DNA from: an uncultured Lachnospiraceae bacterium
GTDB lineage: Bacteria > Bacillota > Clostridia > Lachnospirales > Lachnospiraceae
Length of the DNA: 64,000 nt
NCBI GenBank assembly: GCA_934320845.1
Contig: CAKRFU010000006.1
Span: 1-64,000 of the forward strand
Reading direction: 5' to 3'
In this document: piece after piece, positions 34,753 through 43,812 of the stretch
Layout of the letters: every line of letters begins with the position of its first letter
Numbering within the stretch: the first letter of the stretch is position 1
Program-made: the position numbers and the translations under genes
Notes under the pieces: generated by a model
Told to the model about the DNA's origin: nothing
The model's input: the letters and a program-made list of their open reading frames with translations, nothing else
The model's database searches: none

Positions 34753-36696
34753 CTAATTCACAATATCACTGTCTAAGAGCGTCTTGAGATCTTCAATTTC
34801 ATCATGTATCTTTTTGCCGTTTTCGGTATCTTTGACAAGTATTCTTGGGGTTGCCGTGTAGACAATCTCAGATTCTGAATCAATATCTTTATTGTCTCTA
34901 AGTGCTTTATATACACTCTCAAAAGGATGATGTGCCTTTATTCTCATTCCATGTGAGTTGAATATAAGAGTGTATCCGGCAATTCCGGTTGTTTCATGAT
35001 ATGCTTTACTGAAACCTCCATCTATAACAAGAAGTTTTCCGTTTGCTCTTATAGGTGATTCTCCTTCAATTGTCTTGACAGGGGTATGTCCGTTTATAAT
35101 ATGTGACTCAGGCGAGAAAAGACCGAATTCGTGAAGTATCATGTTGCAGGTCTTTTCATCATGATAAAACCGATAGTATGGATTTGTAGGCTCATTCCAG
35201 GTTTTTTCATCTTTTATCATACTTCTTTCAAAAGTTTTTATGACACGGCCGCAAAGCGGAGATTTATGTCCTGCCCATAAAAACCACATAAAATCGAGGG
35301 CATTTTGGTTATCATTGTCAAGATAAGCAAGTCTTGACATTTTATCGGCATAATCAAGATATTTTTTGCCTTGATATACAACACCGTCAAGTGTGATACC
35401 ATCAAAGTTTCCGTATTCATCAAGCGGAACACAGCCATGATATAAAAGATTATTATTAAAAATTTTATACATGCTGCCCTTTTCGTATAAAAATTTAATA
35501 TGTTTCTGCAAACGGCTGCTTCCGATAAAAGCTGCCTGAAGTTCGTCCATCAGTGCATTTTCCTGCTCGGTAAGTTCCAAAGGATTGTCAGGATTTACAG
35601 TAGGGAGATCAATATCAGATAATTTGTAAACAAACTTATTTTTAGTATCATTATTATCTTTATTTGCAGCATTATCATTTGAAATAGAATTAGAACTGTC
35701 CGGCATAACAGAGTTCCCCTGTACAGTAAAATCATCTAAATTTATTTTTGAGAGAAGAAGTCTTTCATTCATTTCATATTCGGGATGACGTTTTATTATC
35801 TGTTCTTCAAGCTTAAATAAAATAACAGATATTGCTTTTAAGGCGGCGTCCATCGGCTCTTTGTCTTTGTATGTTTTTTCGCCGAAAAGGGCAAGGTTTC
35901 TAAGACTTATTCCATATCCGTTTTCGAGAATTCTTGTATTGTTATATTTTAGATTATTTCTTATTACATTAGCTATCGATGCTTTATTTCCACATGCGGC
36001 ACCCATCCACAATATATCATGGTTACCCCATTCAATATCGAGAGAATGATGTTCCATAAGTAAATCAAGAATCATATCGGCGCATGGACCACGGTCAAAT
36101 ATGTCACCGACAATGTGGAGATGGTCTACGGCAAGCCTTTTTATAAGGTTTGCAAGTGCAATAATAAATTCGTCACCATTATTGATATTTAATATTGTAT
36201 CAAGAATTACTTTGTGATAACGAACCTGATTGTCATCTTCATCTTTCTGCACATGCAGAAGCTCGTCTATAATGTAAGCAAACTCCTTTGGCATGGCTTT
36301 TCTTACTTTTGAGCGTGTGTATTTTGAAGAGAGGAGTTTGGCAATCTCAATAAGGTTGCCAAGCATCATGCGGTACCATTCTTCGGGGAGTTCGTGCTCT
36401 TTATGGAGCATTTCGAGTTTTTCTTTGGGATAATAAATAAGCGTACATATTTCACGGCGCTCAATGCTGCTGAGTGTGTCACGAAACAATAAATCAACTT
36501 TTTCATGTATAACACCTGAGCAGTTATTTAAAATGTGGCAGAATGCTTCATATTCGCCATGAATATCACTCATAAAATGTTCAGTACCTTTTGGCAGGTT
36601 GCAAATGGCACTTAAATTTATAATTTCACTGCTCACAGCCTGCTTTGTAGGATATTTCTGCGAGAGCAGTTTCAGGTATTTTTCGCTGTTTTCCAT
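34753..36696 (-). CDS. fbp: Fructose-1,6-bisphosphatase, class III
   Basis: A 647-residue enzyme of gluconeogenesis that hydrolyses fructose-1,6-bisphosphate. It is a calcineurin-like metallophosphatase: MSDIHGEYEAF (metal ligands), GDIFDRGPCAD and EWGNHDILWMG in the N-terminal half, and HIINGHTPV with LLVIDGGFS in the C-terminal half. A stretch rich in Asn, Asp and Ser near residues 335-360 looks like a disordered insertion. Length is normal for the family. AGAGGTG precedes the ATG. Confidence 0.96.
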   Translation of the reverse strand: MENSEKYLKLLSQKYPTKQAVSSEIINLSAICNLPKGTEHFMSDIHGEYEAFCHILNNCSGVIHEKVDLLFRDTLSSIERREICTLIYYPKEKLEMLHKEHELPEEWYRMMLGNLIEIAKLLSSKYTRSKVRKAMPKEFAYIIDELLHVQKDEDDNQVRYHKVILDTILNINNGDEFIIALANLIKRLAVDHLHIVGDIFDRGPCADMILDLLMEHHSLDIEWGNHDILWMGAACGNKASIANVIRNNLKYNNTRILENGYGISLRNLALFGEKTYKDKEPMDAALKAISVILFKLEEQIIKRHPEYEMNERLLLSKINLDDFTVQGNSVMPDSSNSISNDNAANKDNNDTKNKFVYKLSDIDLPTVNPDNPLELTEQENALMDELQAAFIGSSRLQKHIKFLYEKGSMYKIFNNNLLYHGCVPLDEYGNFDGITLDGVVYQGKKYLDYADKMSRLAYLDNDNQNALDFMWFLWAGHKSPLCGRVIKTFERSMIKDEKTWNEPTNPYYRFYHDEKTCNMILHEFGLFSPESHIINGHTPVKTIEGESPIRANGKLLVIDGGFSKAYHETTGIAGYTLIFNSHGMRIKAHHPFESVYKALRDNKDIDSESEIVYTATPRILVKDTENGKKIHDEIEDLKTLLDSDIVN

Positions 36697-36740
36697 ATTA
36701 CACCTCTTTTATAGTTTTAGTTAAAATTTAAAGTTATCTA

Positions 36741-36767
36741 ATTATACCACATATATTGCACCTGCAA
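36741..36767 (-). promoter_or_regulatory. Possible extended -10 promoter of fbp
   Basis: Reading left: TTGCAG-15 bp-TATAAT with TGG before the -10. The spacer is short, but the extended -10 compensates. It is about 45 bases before the fbp start. Confidence 0.4.
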
Positions 36768-36902
36768 TCATATAAAATTCAGACGGTGTTTTGGAGACAA
36801 TGACAGATATTTTACATTCTTTTACAAAAACTTTTCAGTTAGATGGTTATGAATTTTACATTGGCTTGTTAAGATTTGTTTGTGTCAAGGGAAAGGACAT
36901 AC

Positions 36903-36941
36903 ATTGTTATCAGATGCACCGCAGGTGTAAACAGTAACAAT
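36903..36941. promoter_or_regulatory. Symmetric 39-base inverted repeat before the CehA-type gene
   Basis: ATTGTTA/TAACAAT and TGCACC/GGTGTA are concentric stems about 36922 separated by a 5x5 internal loop. The right half contains AGGTGTAAACAGTA, also found upstream of the NCS2 gene. It could be an operator or a leader hairpin. The rest of 36768-36982 holds no gene. Confidence 0.5.
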
Positions 36942-36982
36942 ACATTGAAATAGTTGATTATACAAGGTTAGTGAGGAGCATA

Positions 36983-38485
36983 ATGGAAACTTTAATATAT
37001 CATATTCAAAAAGATGGGAGTATATGGCAGGAAAAAACAGTAGAAGTCAATTCCCACATGGAAAATATGAACATAAAAATAAATATCCCAAAAGAGTACG
37101 CATTACTTTGTTACATAATAGTAAAGGACAGCAATGGCAGATTTAGAATGTGCAGACAAATCGGCTATGGTCCGAGAACACTTATTATAGGACGTGATGG
37201 AATGCATATTACTGCTGGAGGGACGGCGGGAGAGATTCCGATGGGCAGATGGAAATTTATTATTTGTGCGTTTAGAGAATACGTTATGCAGTGTCTTGGC
37301 GAAAACAGTTTCGATGTTAAACTGACTGTTTCTGATGATATTTCTTCGGTTAAAGAGCCGGTGGGAGAACAGTGCTGGATAGGAAATGAGGATTTTGATT
37401 TTGACAGAAATTACAGCAGAGACAGCAGATGGTATAAGGGAGATTTTCATACGCATACAAGGTTGTCTGATGGGAAAGAGACAACAAGAAATGCTATGAA
37501 AAAAGCGGAAAAAATGGGAATGGATTTTTATGTCCCTACAGAGCACAATGTTTTGCATACAGGATGGCCTGATACAAGAATTATGGTTGTACCGGGGGTT
37601 GAGATTACAACAAGTTTGGGACATTTCAATATATTTGGGTGTGTTGGAACGCCGGGCAGACTTACTCATATTTTAAAGCATGACGGTGAGGAAAGGATAA
37701 GCCAGGAAGTTGAATACACAATCAGGGAGGCTGATGAAAAGGAATGGCTTTGGAGTATAAACCATCCATTCCTACATATATGGAAATGGACATATGACAA
37801 TCTTAAATTAAAGAATTTAAGATTTATGGAGATAATAAATGATCCTACATATGAATATGCAAAATTGGCAAACGAAAATGCAATATCATTTATAGATTTT
37901 TTGTGGCAGCAGGGATTTAGAGTTTTCGGACTGGGAGGAAGTGACTCACATAATCTCATAGACGAAAGGTACGAGGGGGCAGATGAGCCGAGTGTGCCGG
38001 GAGACCCTGCAACATTGGTATACATGGATGGAATGACACCTTCTAATTTGTTAAAGGCAGTTTCAAAAGGACATGTCATAGTTACCAGATATATCACAAT
38101 GGAAACTTATTTTATTTATGAAAATAATAAGTATCTTCCAGGTGACAGGATAGAGATAAGCAGCGAATCTGAATTTGAAAATAATCTTGTTGCAAGTGTG
38201 ACAATAAAGATAAATGAAGAAACATATGGAAAAAACATAGTTCCTGAATTGTTTCTTATAGAAAATGGGATAAAAAAAGAAATTGGGCTTGAAAAAAGGG
38301 ATGAACGGACATATATGGCAGATGTTATTACAAATTGGCACACGATGGAATGGGAGTGGAAAAGATTTGAAGTAATATCAGAAGACTATGGATTTTTGGG
38401 TTATGTAAATCCGGTATTTCACGGAAGAAAAAAATCAAAGTTAAAGACATTTGGTGAAGCCGTGAAAGTTTGGAAAGGTGAATAA
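36983..38485 (+). CDS. CehA/McbA-type PHP-domain metallohydrolase
   Basis: A 500-residue protein. An N-terminal beta-rich domain of about 145 residues is followed by the PHP metal site: GDFHTHTRLSDG (from 153), VPTEHN, NHPF and GLGGSDSHN, the order seen in CehA/McbA hydrolases. Proteins of this family cleave esters, carbamates or phosphoesters. The next genes encode a carbohydrate-type ABC importer and an HAD phosphatase, so the substrate could be an imported phosphoester; that is inference. ATG 36983 follows GTGAGGAG. Confidence 0.85.
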   Translation: METLIYHIQKDGSIWQEKTVEVNSHMENMNIKINIPKEYALLCYIIVKDSNGRFRMCRQIGYGPRTLIIGRDGMHITAGGTAGEIPMGRWKFIICAFREYVMQCLGENSFDVKLTVSDDISSVKEPVGEQCWIGNEDFDFDRNYSRDSRWYKGDFHTHTRLSDGKETTRNAMKKAEKMGMDFYVPTEHNVLHTGWPDTRIMVVPGVEITTSLGHFNIFGCVGTPGRLTHILKHDGEERISQEVEYTIREADEKEWLWSINHPFLHIWKWTYDNLKLKNLRFMEIINDPTYEYAKLANENAISFIDFLWQQGFRVFGLGGSDSHNLIDERYEGADEPSVPGDPATLVYMDGMTPSNLLKAVSKGHVIVTRYITMETYFIYENNKYLPGDRIEISSESEFENNLVASVTIKINEETYGKNIVPELFLIENGIKKEIGLEKRDERTYMADVITNWHTMEWEWKRFEVISEDYGFLGYVNPVFHGRKKSKLKTFGEAVKVWKGE

Positions 38486-38543
38486 AAGCTGAAAAATCAT
38501 AATAAATCTGAACAAAATAGATTATAGAAATGGAGAGAGTTTA

Positions 38544-39428
38544 ATGTTTAGCAGTAACAGCAAATTAAGGAAAATAGGAAGTGTATGGCTTTTTGTACTT
38601 CCTGCTTTTATACCGCTTATGGTGTTTTGGATATATCCTATTTTGAAGTCATTATATATAAGTTTTACGGATTGGGATTATATGTCACCTACATATAATT
38701 TTGTATTTTTTGATAATTTTATCAAATTATTTAAGGACAGCAGATTTTATGAGGCACTTGGAACGACAGTGTGGTTCAGCATAGGAACATTATTTCCAAC
38801 TATAGCGGGAGGTCTTTTGCTTGCACTTCTTCTTAGAAAGGCATTTAGAGGAAGCGGTTTTTTTAAGTTTATTCTTTTTTCACCGTGGATAACACCTACT
38901 GTTGCGGTATCAATTGTATGGACATGGATATTTAACCCTGACAGTGGATTGGCAAATGCGGTGTTAAAGTTTTTTCATCTGCCGGCACTGCAGTGGATAA
39001 ACAGTTCTCAAACGGCACTTTTGTCGGTAATCATAGTTACGGTCTGGAAAAGTCTGGGATATGCAATGATATTTTATTTATCTGCACTTGAAAAAGTACC
39101 GACTGAGCTTTATGAAGCAAATGGACTTGACGGTGCAAATGCATGGCAGCGATTCAGGGATGTGACACTACCTTGTATATCGCCGACAACTTTTTTCCTT
39201 TTGATAGTGACAATGGTAAATTCACTTCAGGCATATGACCAGATTCAGATACTTACACAGGGAGGACCGTCAGGTTCTACAAGAACACTTCTTTATATGT
39301 ATTATCAGCTTGGATTTGAGGAATATGACATGGGACAGGCAACAGCAGTAGCAATAGTGCTTATAGCGATAACGGTATTGCTGTCAGTAGTTCAGTTTAT
39401 TATTTCTAAAAAATGGGTTCATTATTGA
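38544..39428 (+). CDS. Carbohydrate ABC transporter permease (MalF/UgpA type)
   Basis: A 294-residue inner-membrane permease with six helices. The EAA loop ELYEANGLDGANAWQRFRDV gives the ATPase contact. The opening VFWIYPILKSLYISFTDWDY is typical of MalF/UgpA-type permeases. GGAGAGAG precedes the ATG. It precedes its MalG-type partner with a short overlap. Confidence 0.94.
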   Translation: MFSSNSKLRKIGSVWLFVLPAFIPLMVFWIYPILKSLYISFTDWDYMSPTYNFVFFDNFIKLFKDSRFYEALGTTVWFSIGTLFPTIAGGLLLALLLRKAFRGSGFFKFILFSPWITPTVAVSIVWTWIFNPDSGLANAVLKFFHLPALQWINSSQTALLSVIIVTVWKSLGYAMIFYLSALEKVPTELYEANGLDGANAWQRFRDVTLPCISPTTFFLLIVTMVNSLQAYDQIQILTQGGPSGSTRTLLYMYYQLGFEEYDMGQATAVAIVLIAITVLLSVVQFIISKKWVHY

Positions 39429-39481
39429 TGCAGATTGTGGAGTTAAAAATCATAAATGAAACTTTGGAAAGTGAGAGAAAA

Positions 39482-40444
39482 ATGCAGCAGAATATAGTAA
39501 ATGAAAATAAATATACGGGTTTTGGTACAAAAAAAACGTATTCATCAATTACAAAGGTAAACAAAGACGGTGCATCAGAGAGAAATATGGCATTAGAAAA
39601 AAGCGTTGAAATCTTTGGAAATATCGGAAAAACATTTGGAAAACTGTTTGTTCTTATTATAGCGGGTATATTTACGGTATTTCCTTTTATATGGATGATA
39701 CTTAGTGCATTGAAAACTAAGGCAGAGGTGATGGATGTATCAAAATTACTGCCTGCAAAGGCACAATGGGGCAATTTTGTAAGTATCTTTACGGCTTCCC
39801 CGATGGTTAAATATATTGGAAACAGTTTGTTTGTAAGCATTGCGGTAGTTGCGATACAGATAGTAACGGGAGCCATGCTTGCATATGCAATGGTATTTAT
39901 GAGTTTCAGGGGAAGAAAGGTATTATTTGCTATAGTTATGGGAACATATATGCTTCCAGCGGCGGCAACATATATACCAAGTTACATAATACTTGCTAAA
40001 CTCGGACTTTTAAACAGTTATACAGGTTTGATAATATCAGATACGATAAATATATTCGGAATATTTTTGTTGAGACAGGCATTTATGCAGGTGCCTAAAC
40101 CGCTTATAGAAGCGGCAAAAATGGATGGGGCAGGACACATGAAGATTTTGTGGAAAGTGGTTATGCCTATGACTAAATCGTCATTTATAACATTTGGTCT
40201 TATGAGTTTTATTACAATGTATAACAGTTATATGTGGCCATCACTTATAACTAATGATAAAAATATAAGTCTTGTATCACAGGGGCTTCGCAGTTTCTTT
40301 ATAGAAGGAGGAGCTTATGGTACGGAATGGCCGAAAGTAATGGCTGCAAGTGCTGTTATAGTTGTACCGCTTTTAATTATGTTTGCTTTTACGCAGAAAT
40401 GGTTTATTAACGGCATTGGCGGTGATACGGGGGTCAAGGGATAA
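39482..40444 (+). CDS. Carbohydrate ABC transporter permease (MalG/UgpE type)
   Basis: The second permease, about 320 residues, with a soluble N-terminal arm of about 60 residues, six helices and the EAA loop PLIEAAKMDGAGHMKILWKV. The start is unsure: ATG 39428 overlaps the previous stop (TGATG) and ATG 39413 is also in frame, but ATG 39482 has GGAAAGTGAGAG upstream. It pairs with the preceding permease to form the channel. Confidence 0.92.
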   Translation: MQQNIVNENKYTGFGTKKTYSSITKVNKDGASERNMALEKSVEIFGNIGKTFGKLFVLIIAGIFTVFPFIWMILSALKTKAEVMDVSKLLPAKAQWGNFVSIFTASPMVKYIGNSLFVSIAVVAIQIVTGAMLAYAMVFMSFRGRKVLFAIVMGTYMLPAAATYIPSYIILAKLGLLNSYTGLIISDTINIFGIFLLRQAFMQVPKPLIEAAKMDGAGHMKILWKVVMPMTKSSFITFGLMSFITMYNSYMWPSLITNDKNISLVSQGLRSFFIEGGAYGTEWPKVMAASAVIVVPLLIMFAFTQKWFINGIGGDTGVKG

Positions 40445-40557
40445 ACAGGCGTCTGTAAATATAATGCAGGATTGCGAAAATTGCACAGCAATGAATCAAT
40501 CCGTGGCATTAGTTGTTAGTATGCAATATAAAAATGGAAAATTTTAGGAGGATTATT

Positions 40558-41874
40558 GTGAGAAAGAAATTATTATGTATGGCGTTGATGATGAGTATGA
40601 CGGTTGGACTTCTTTCAGGATGTGGAACGAGTTCTAAATCAGCAACAAAAGCGACAGGAGATTCAAAGAGTAACGGACCTGTAGAAGTTGAATTTTGGTA
40701 TTCAGGCGGAAAGACAGCAGTAAATGTTGTAGCAGATATTGTTAAAGAATTTAATAAATCCCAGTCTGATTATGAAGTAAAATGTGTTACTCAGGCTGAC
40801 TATGATGAAACATATCAGAAAGTACAGGCAGGTATAGCAGGTGGTACGGCACCGGATATTGCACTTTTAGATGTGAACAGTTCAAGAACACTTGACCAGA
40901 AAAATGTACTTGAAGATATAAGCACATATACAAAAGACGATTCTGATTTTAACAAAGATGATTATCTTGAAGTATTTTTAAATCAGGGTGTCGATGACGA
41001 CGGAAAGACATTTGCCATACCTGCATACGGAACAACACAGGTATTATATTACAATAAAAAAGCTTTTAAGAATGCCGGAATTGAGCCGGCAAGCATAAAA
41101 ACATGGCAGGATCTCGCTGATGCGGCAAAGAAAGTTAAAGAGAAAAATAAGAATATGACAGGATGGGAGCCTATGTGGGGCAAGGACAATCTTGTTGATG
41201 CTGTATTAAGCAACGGTGGAAGCATGTTTAGCGATGACGGAAAAACTGTATGTATAAACAGCGATGCATGGGTTGAAGTATGGGATAGCTTTAAAAAGTG
41301 GATTCATGATGATAAGATAATGAAAATCCATTCAGGAGGACAGGGCTGGGAATACTGGTACACAACAATTGATGACGTTTTACAGAATAAAGCAGGCGGT
41401 TATACAGGTTCATCAGGTGATCAGGCAGACCTTGATTTTAGTATTGTAGGTGCTATGGAGCAGCCGGGATTTGGAAACAATGCGTCAGCACCGGCAGCAG
41501 AAGCTAAGAATCTTGTTATGCTTAAAAATTCTTCAGATGAGGAAAAGAAGGGTGCTTATGAATTTATGAAATATTTTACAACACCTGAAAATCAGGCTAA
41601 GTGGTCTATGGAAACAGGATATGTAGCAGTTAGAAAATCTACACAGGATGTAAAAGAATTTAAAGATTACACAAAGAAAAATCCACAGGCACTTGTGCCG
41701 CTTCAGCAGGCTTCACATGGTTCAGTACTTCCAACTGACCCTACAGGCGGAAAGATTTATGATGCACTTAAAGTTGCCGCTGACAAAGTGGAAATAGAGG
41801 GCGTGTCTGCAAAAGATGCACTCGACGAGGCACAGAAGACAGCAGAAGATGCAATGGCTTCTGTATCTAACTAA
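40558..41874 (+). CDS. Extracellular solute-binding lipoprotein (carbohydrate type)
   Basis: A 438-residue binding protein. The signal peptide ends in the lipobox LLSGC (Cys22), so it is tethered to the outer face of the membrane. The mature protein has the usual family-1 landmarks: VEVEFWYSGG, a DIALLDVNSS turn, FAIPAYGTTQVLYYNKKAF and a late AYEFMKYFTTPENQAKW. These are characteristic of UgpB/MalE-like proteins. GTG 40558 follows AGGAGG. It lies after the two permeases rather than before them. Confidence 0.94.
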   Translation: MRKKLLCMALMMSMTVGLLSGCGTSSKSATKATGDSKSNGPVEVEFWYSGGKTAVNVVADIVKEFNKSQSDYEVKCVTQADYDETYQKVQAGIAGGTAPDIALLDVNSSRTLDQKNVLEDISTYTKDDSDFNKDDYLEVFLNQGVDDDGKTFAIPAYGTTQVLYYNKKAFKNAGIEPASIKTWQDLADAAKKVKEKNKNMTGWEPMWGKDNLVDAVLSNGGSMFSDDGKTVCINSDAWVEVWDSFKKWIHDDKIMKIHSGGQGWEYWYTTIDDVLQNKAGGYTGSSGDQADLDFSIVGAMEQPGFGNNASAPAAEAKNLVMLKNSSDEEKKGAYEFMKYFTTPENQAKWSMETGYVAVRKSTQDVKEFKDYTKKNPQALVPLQQASHGSVLPTDPTGGKIYDALKVAADKVEIEGVSAKDALDEAQKTAEDAMASVSN

Positions 41875-41913
41875 TCTAAATAGAAAATAAGATTATATTT
41901 AAGGAGAAATGCA

Positions 41914-42627
41914 GTGATTAAGGGGATTTTATTTGATAAGGATGGTACACTTTTGAAGTTTGATGAGTTGTGGAATGAGGCAACTAAGAATGTTGTTCCT
42001 GGTTTTTTAAATAAAATTGGCATAGATGCTGATAAAAAGAATGTTTTGAAGGCAGAAGCAGCTATTGGAAAAAGCATAGCTGCAATGACTTATTGCGATA
42101 TGACAAATGCTGTTTTAAAAGCTTTTGGAATAAATGCTGATGAAGACAGGTTTCATGAATATTCAAAACAGCTTGAAGAACTTTATTTTAATGAGGTGAC
42201 TAAAAGCACTGCAAATATTGTTCCTACTGCTAATCTCCCTAAATTATTTAATTGGCTTTCAGACAAAAACATAATTGTAGGGCTTGCTACTGCCGATACG
42301 AAGCAGACAGCAATAAAATGTCTTGACAGTCTTGGAATAATGCCGTTTTTTTCATATCTCGGTTCGGATGATGGCAGGTTAAGACCAAAACCTCAGATTG
42401 ATATAATAGAAGATTTCAAAAGTAAATTCGGAATAAATTCCGATGAGATAATGGTGGTAGGAGATACAAATACAGATATGCAGTTTGCCAAAAATGGTGG
42501 GGCATTGGCTGTAGGTGTGCTCAGTGGTGTTGATGGAGAAGAAGAACTAAATAAAAATGCAGATTTAATATTGGATGATGTTTCCCAGTTGATTTACAAC
42601 TGGAAGAAAATTGATGTTTTAAGATAA
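41914..42627 (+). CDS. HAD-family phosphatase (phosphoglycolate-phosphatase-like)
   Basis: A 237-residue HAD hydrolase. Motif I is FDKDGTLL (8-14 region), with a helical cap; motif II ATADT and motif IV GDTNTDMQFA follow. GTG start behind AAGGAG. It sits inside the ABC operon, between the binding protein and the ATPase, and may remove a phosphate from the transported compound or a product of the CehA-type enzyme. Substrate inference only. Confidence 0.88.
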   Translation: MIKGILFDKDGTLLKFDELWNEATKNVVPGFLNKIGIDADKKNVLKAEAAIGKSIAAMTYCDMTNAVLKAFGINADEDRFHEYSKQLEELYFNEVTKSTANIVPTANLPKLFNWLSDKNIIVGLATADTKQTAIKCLDSLGIMPFFSYLGSDDGRLRPKPQIDIIEDFKSKFGINSDEIMVVGDTNTDMQFAKNGGALAVGVLSGVDGEEELNKNADLILDDVSQLIYNWKKIDVLR

Positions 42628-42660
42628 AATTTAGAAACAGCAGAAAGCAGGTAAGTAAAT

Positions 42661-43812
42661 ATGGCAGAGTTATTGATGGATGGAATAGAAAAGAAATATG
42701 ACAGTGGAAATTTTGCTGTAGAAAATTTTAATTTACAGATTGAAGATAACGAGTTTGTCGTTTTTGTCGGACCTTCAGGATGCGGAAAGTCGACAGTATT
42801 AAGGATGATAGCAGGTCTTGAAAAGGCAACGGCAGGCAATATATATATAGATGGAAAGACGCTTGATAAAAAGATGGCAACAAACGGTGACATAGCAATG
42901 GTTTTTCAAAACTATGCTCTTTATCCGCATATGTCTGTCTACGACAATATAGCATACAGTATGAAAATAAAGAGAACACCAAAAAAAGAGATAAAGAAAA
43001 ATGTAAACAGAGTTGTAAAAACACTTGGTCTTGAAGCAGTTTTGGATAGAAAGCCGGGACAGCTTTCAGGTGGACAGAAACAGAGAGTTGCAATAGGAAA
43101 AGCACTTATAAGAACTCCAAAGGTGTTTCTTATGGATGAACCATTGTCAAACCTTGATGCAAAGTTAAGAACACAGATGCGTATGGAAATAAAAAAACTT
43201 TATGAACATTCAGATGCGACATTTGTGTATGTTACGCATGATCAGACAGAGGCAATGACACTTGGAACAAAGATTGTCGTGTTAAATAACGGAAAAATAC
43301 AGCAGATAGCGGCACCGGGAGAACTTTACAACAATCCGGCAAATCTTTTTGTGGCACAGTTTATTGGAACACCCCAGATGAATGTGTGGAAAGCAAAGGT
43401 TGTACAGCAGAAAAGAGATGTAGTTCTTGAGATTGCCGGACTCGGCAGTTACAAATTATCTGAAAAAAATGCAGAACTTTTGAGAAAAAGAGGGTATTTT
43501 GATAAAGAAATATACGTCGGAATCAGACCGGAGGATATATTTTTACAGGTCAGGGGAATGGATGACAATATGTTCCAGAGCGGTCTTAAAGCGAGATTAA
43601 GAGTATATGAGCCTGACGGAGCAGTTTCGTATCTGCATCTTGAATCAAGTGAGCAGGAAAAACATGGTGAAAAAGTTGAAAATACCTCTAATAATGTTAC
43701 AATACGTATTGAGGGAAGTGGAGATTTTATAGAAGATTTGGAGTATCATTTTGGGTTCGATGAATCAAAAATTCATTTTTTTGATATAAAAACGGAAAAT
43801 GTAATAATATGA
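42661..43812 (+). CDS. ABC transporter ATP-binding protein (UgpC/MsmK type)
   Basis: A 383-residue ATPase. Walker A GPSGCGKST at 37-45, signature LSGGQKQRVAIG, Walker B VFLMDEPLSNLD and a switch His in VTHDQTEAM. A C-terminal TOBE-like regulatory domain (VGIRPEDIFL) follows, as in UgpC, MsmK and MalK. It powers the upstream permease pair. Its stop overlaps the next gene by four bases. Confidence 0.95.
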   Translation: MAELLMDGIEKKYDSGNFAVENFNLQIEDNEFVVFVGPSGCGKSTVLRMIAGLEKATAGNIYIDGKTLDKKMATNGDIAMVFQNYALYPHMSVYDNIAYSMKIKRTPKKEIKKNVNRVVKTLGLEAVLDRKPGQLSGGQKQRVAIGKALIRTPKVFLMDEPLSNLDAKLRTQMRMEIKKLYEHSDATFVYVTHDQTEAMTLGTKIVVLNNGKIQQIAAPGELYNNPANLFVAQFIGTPQMNVWKAKVVQQKRDVVLEIAGLGSYKLSEKNAELLRKRGYFDKEIYVGIRPEDIFLQVRGMDDNMFQSGLKARLRVYEPDGAVSYLHLESSEQEKHGEKVENTSNNVTIRIEGSGDFIEDLEYHFGFDESKIHFFDIKTENVII

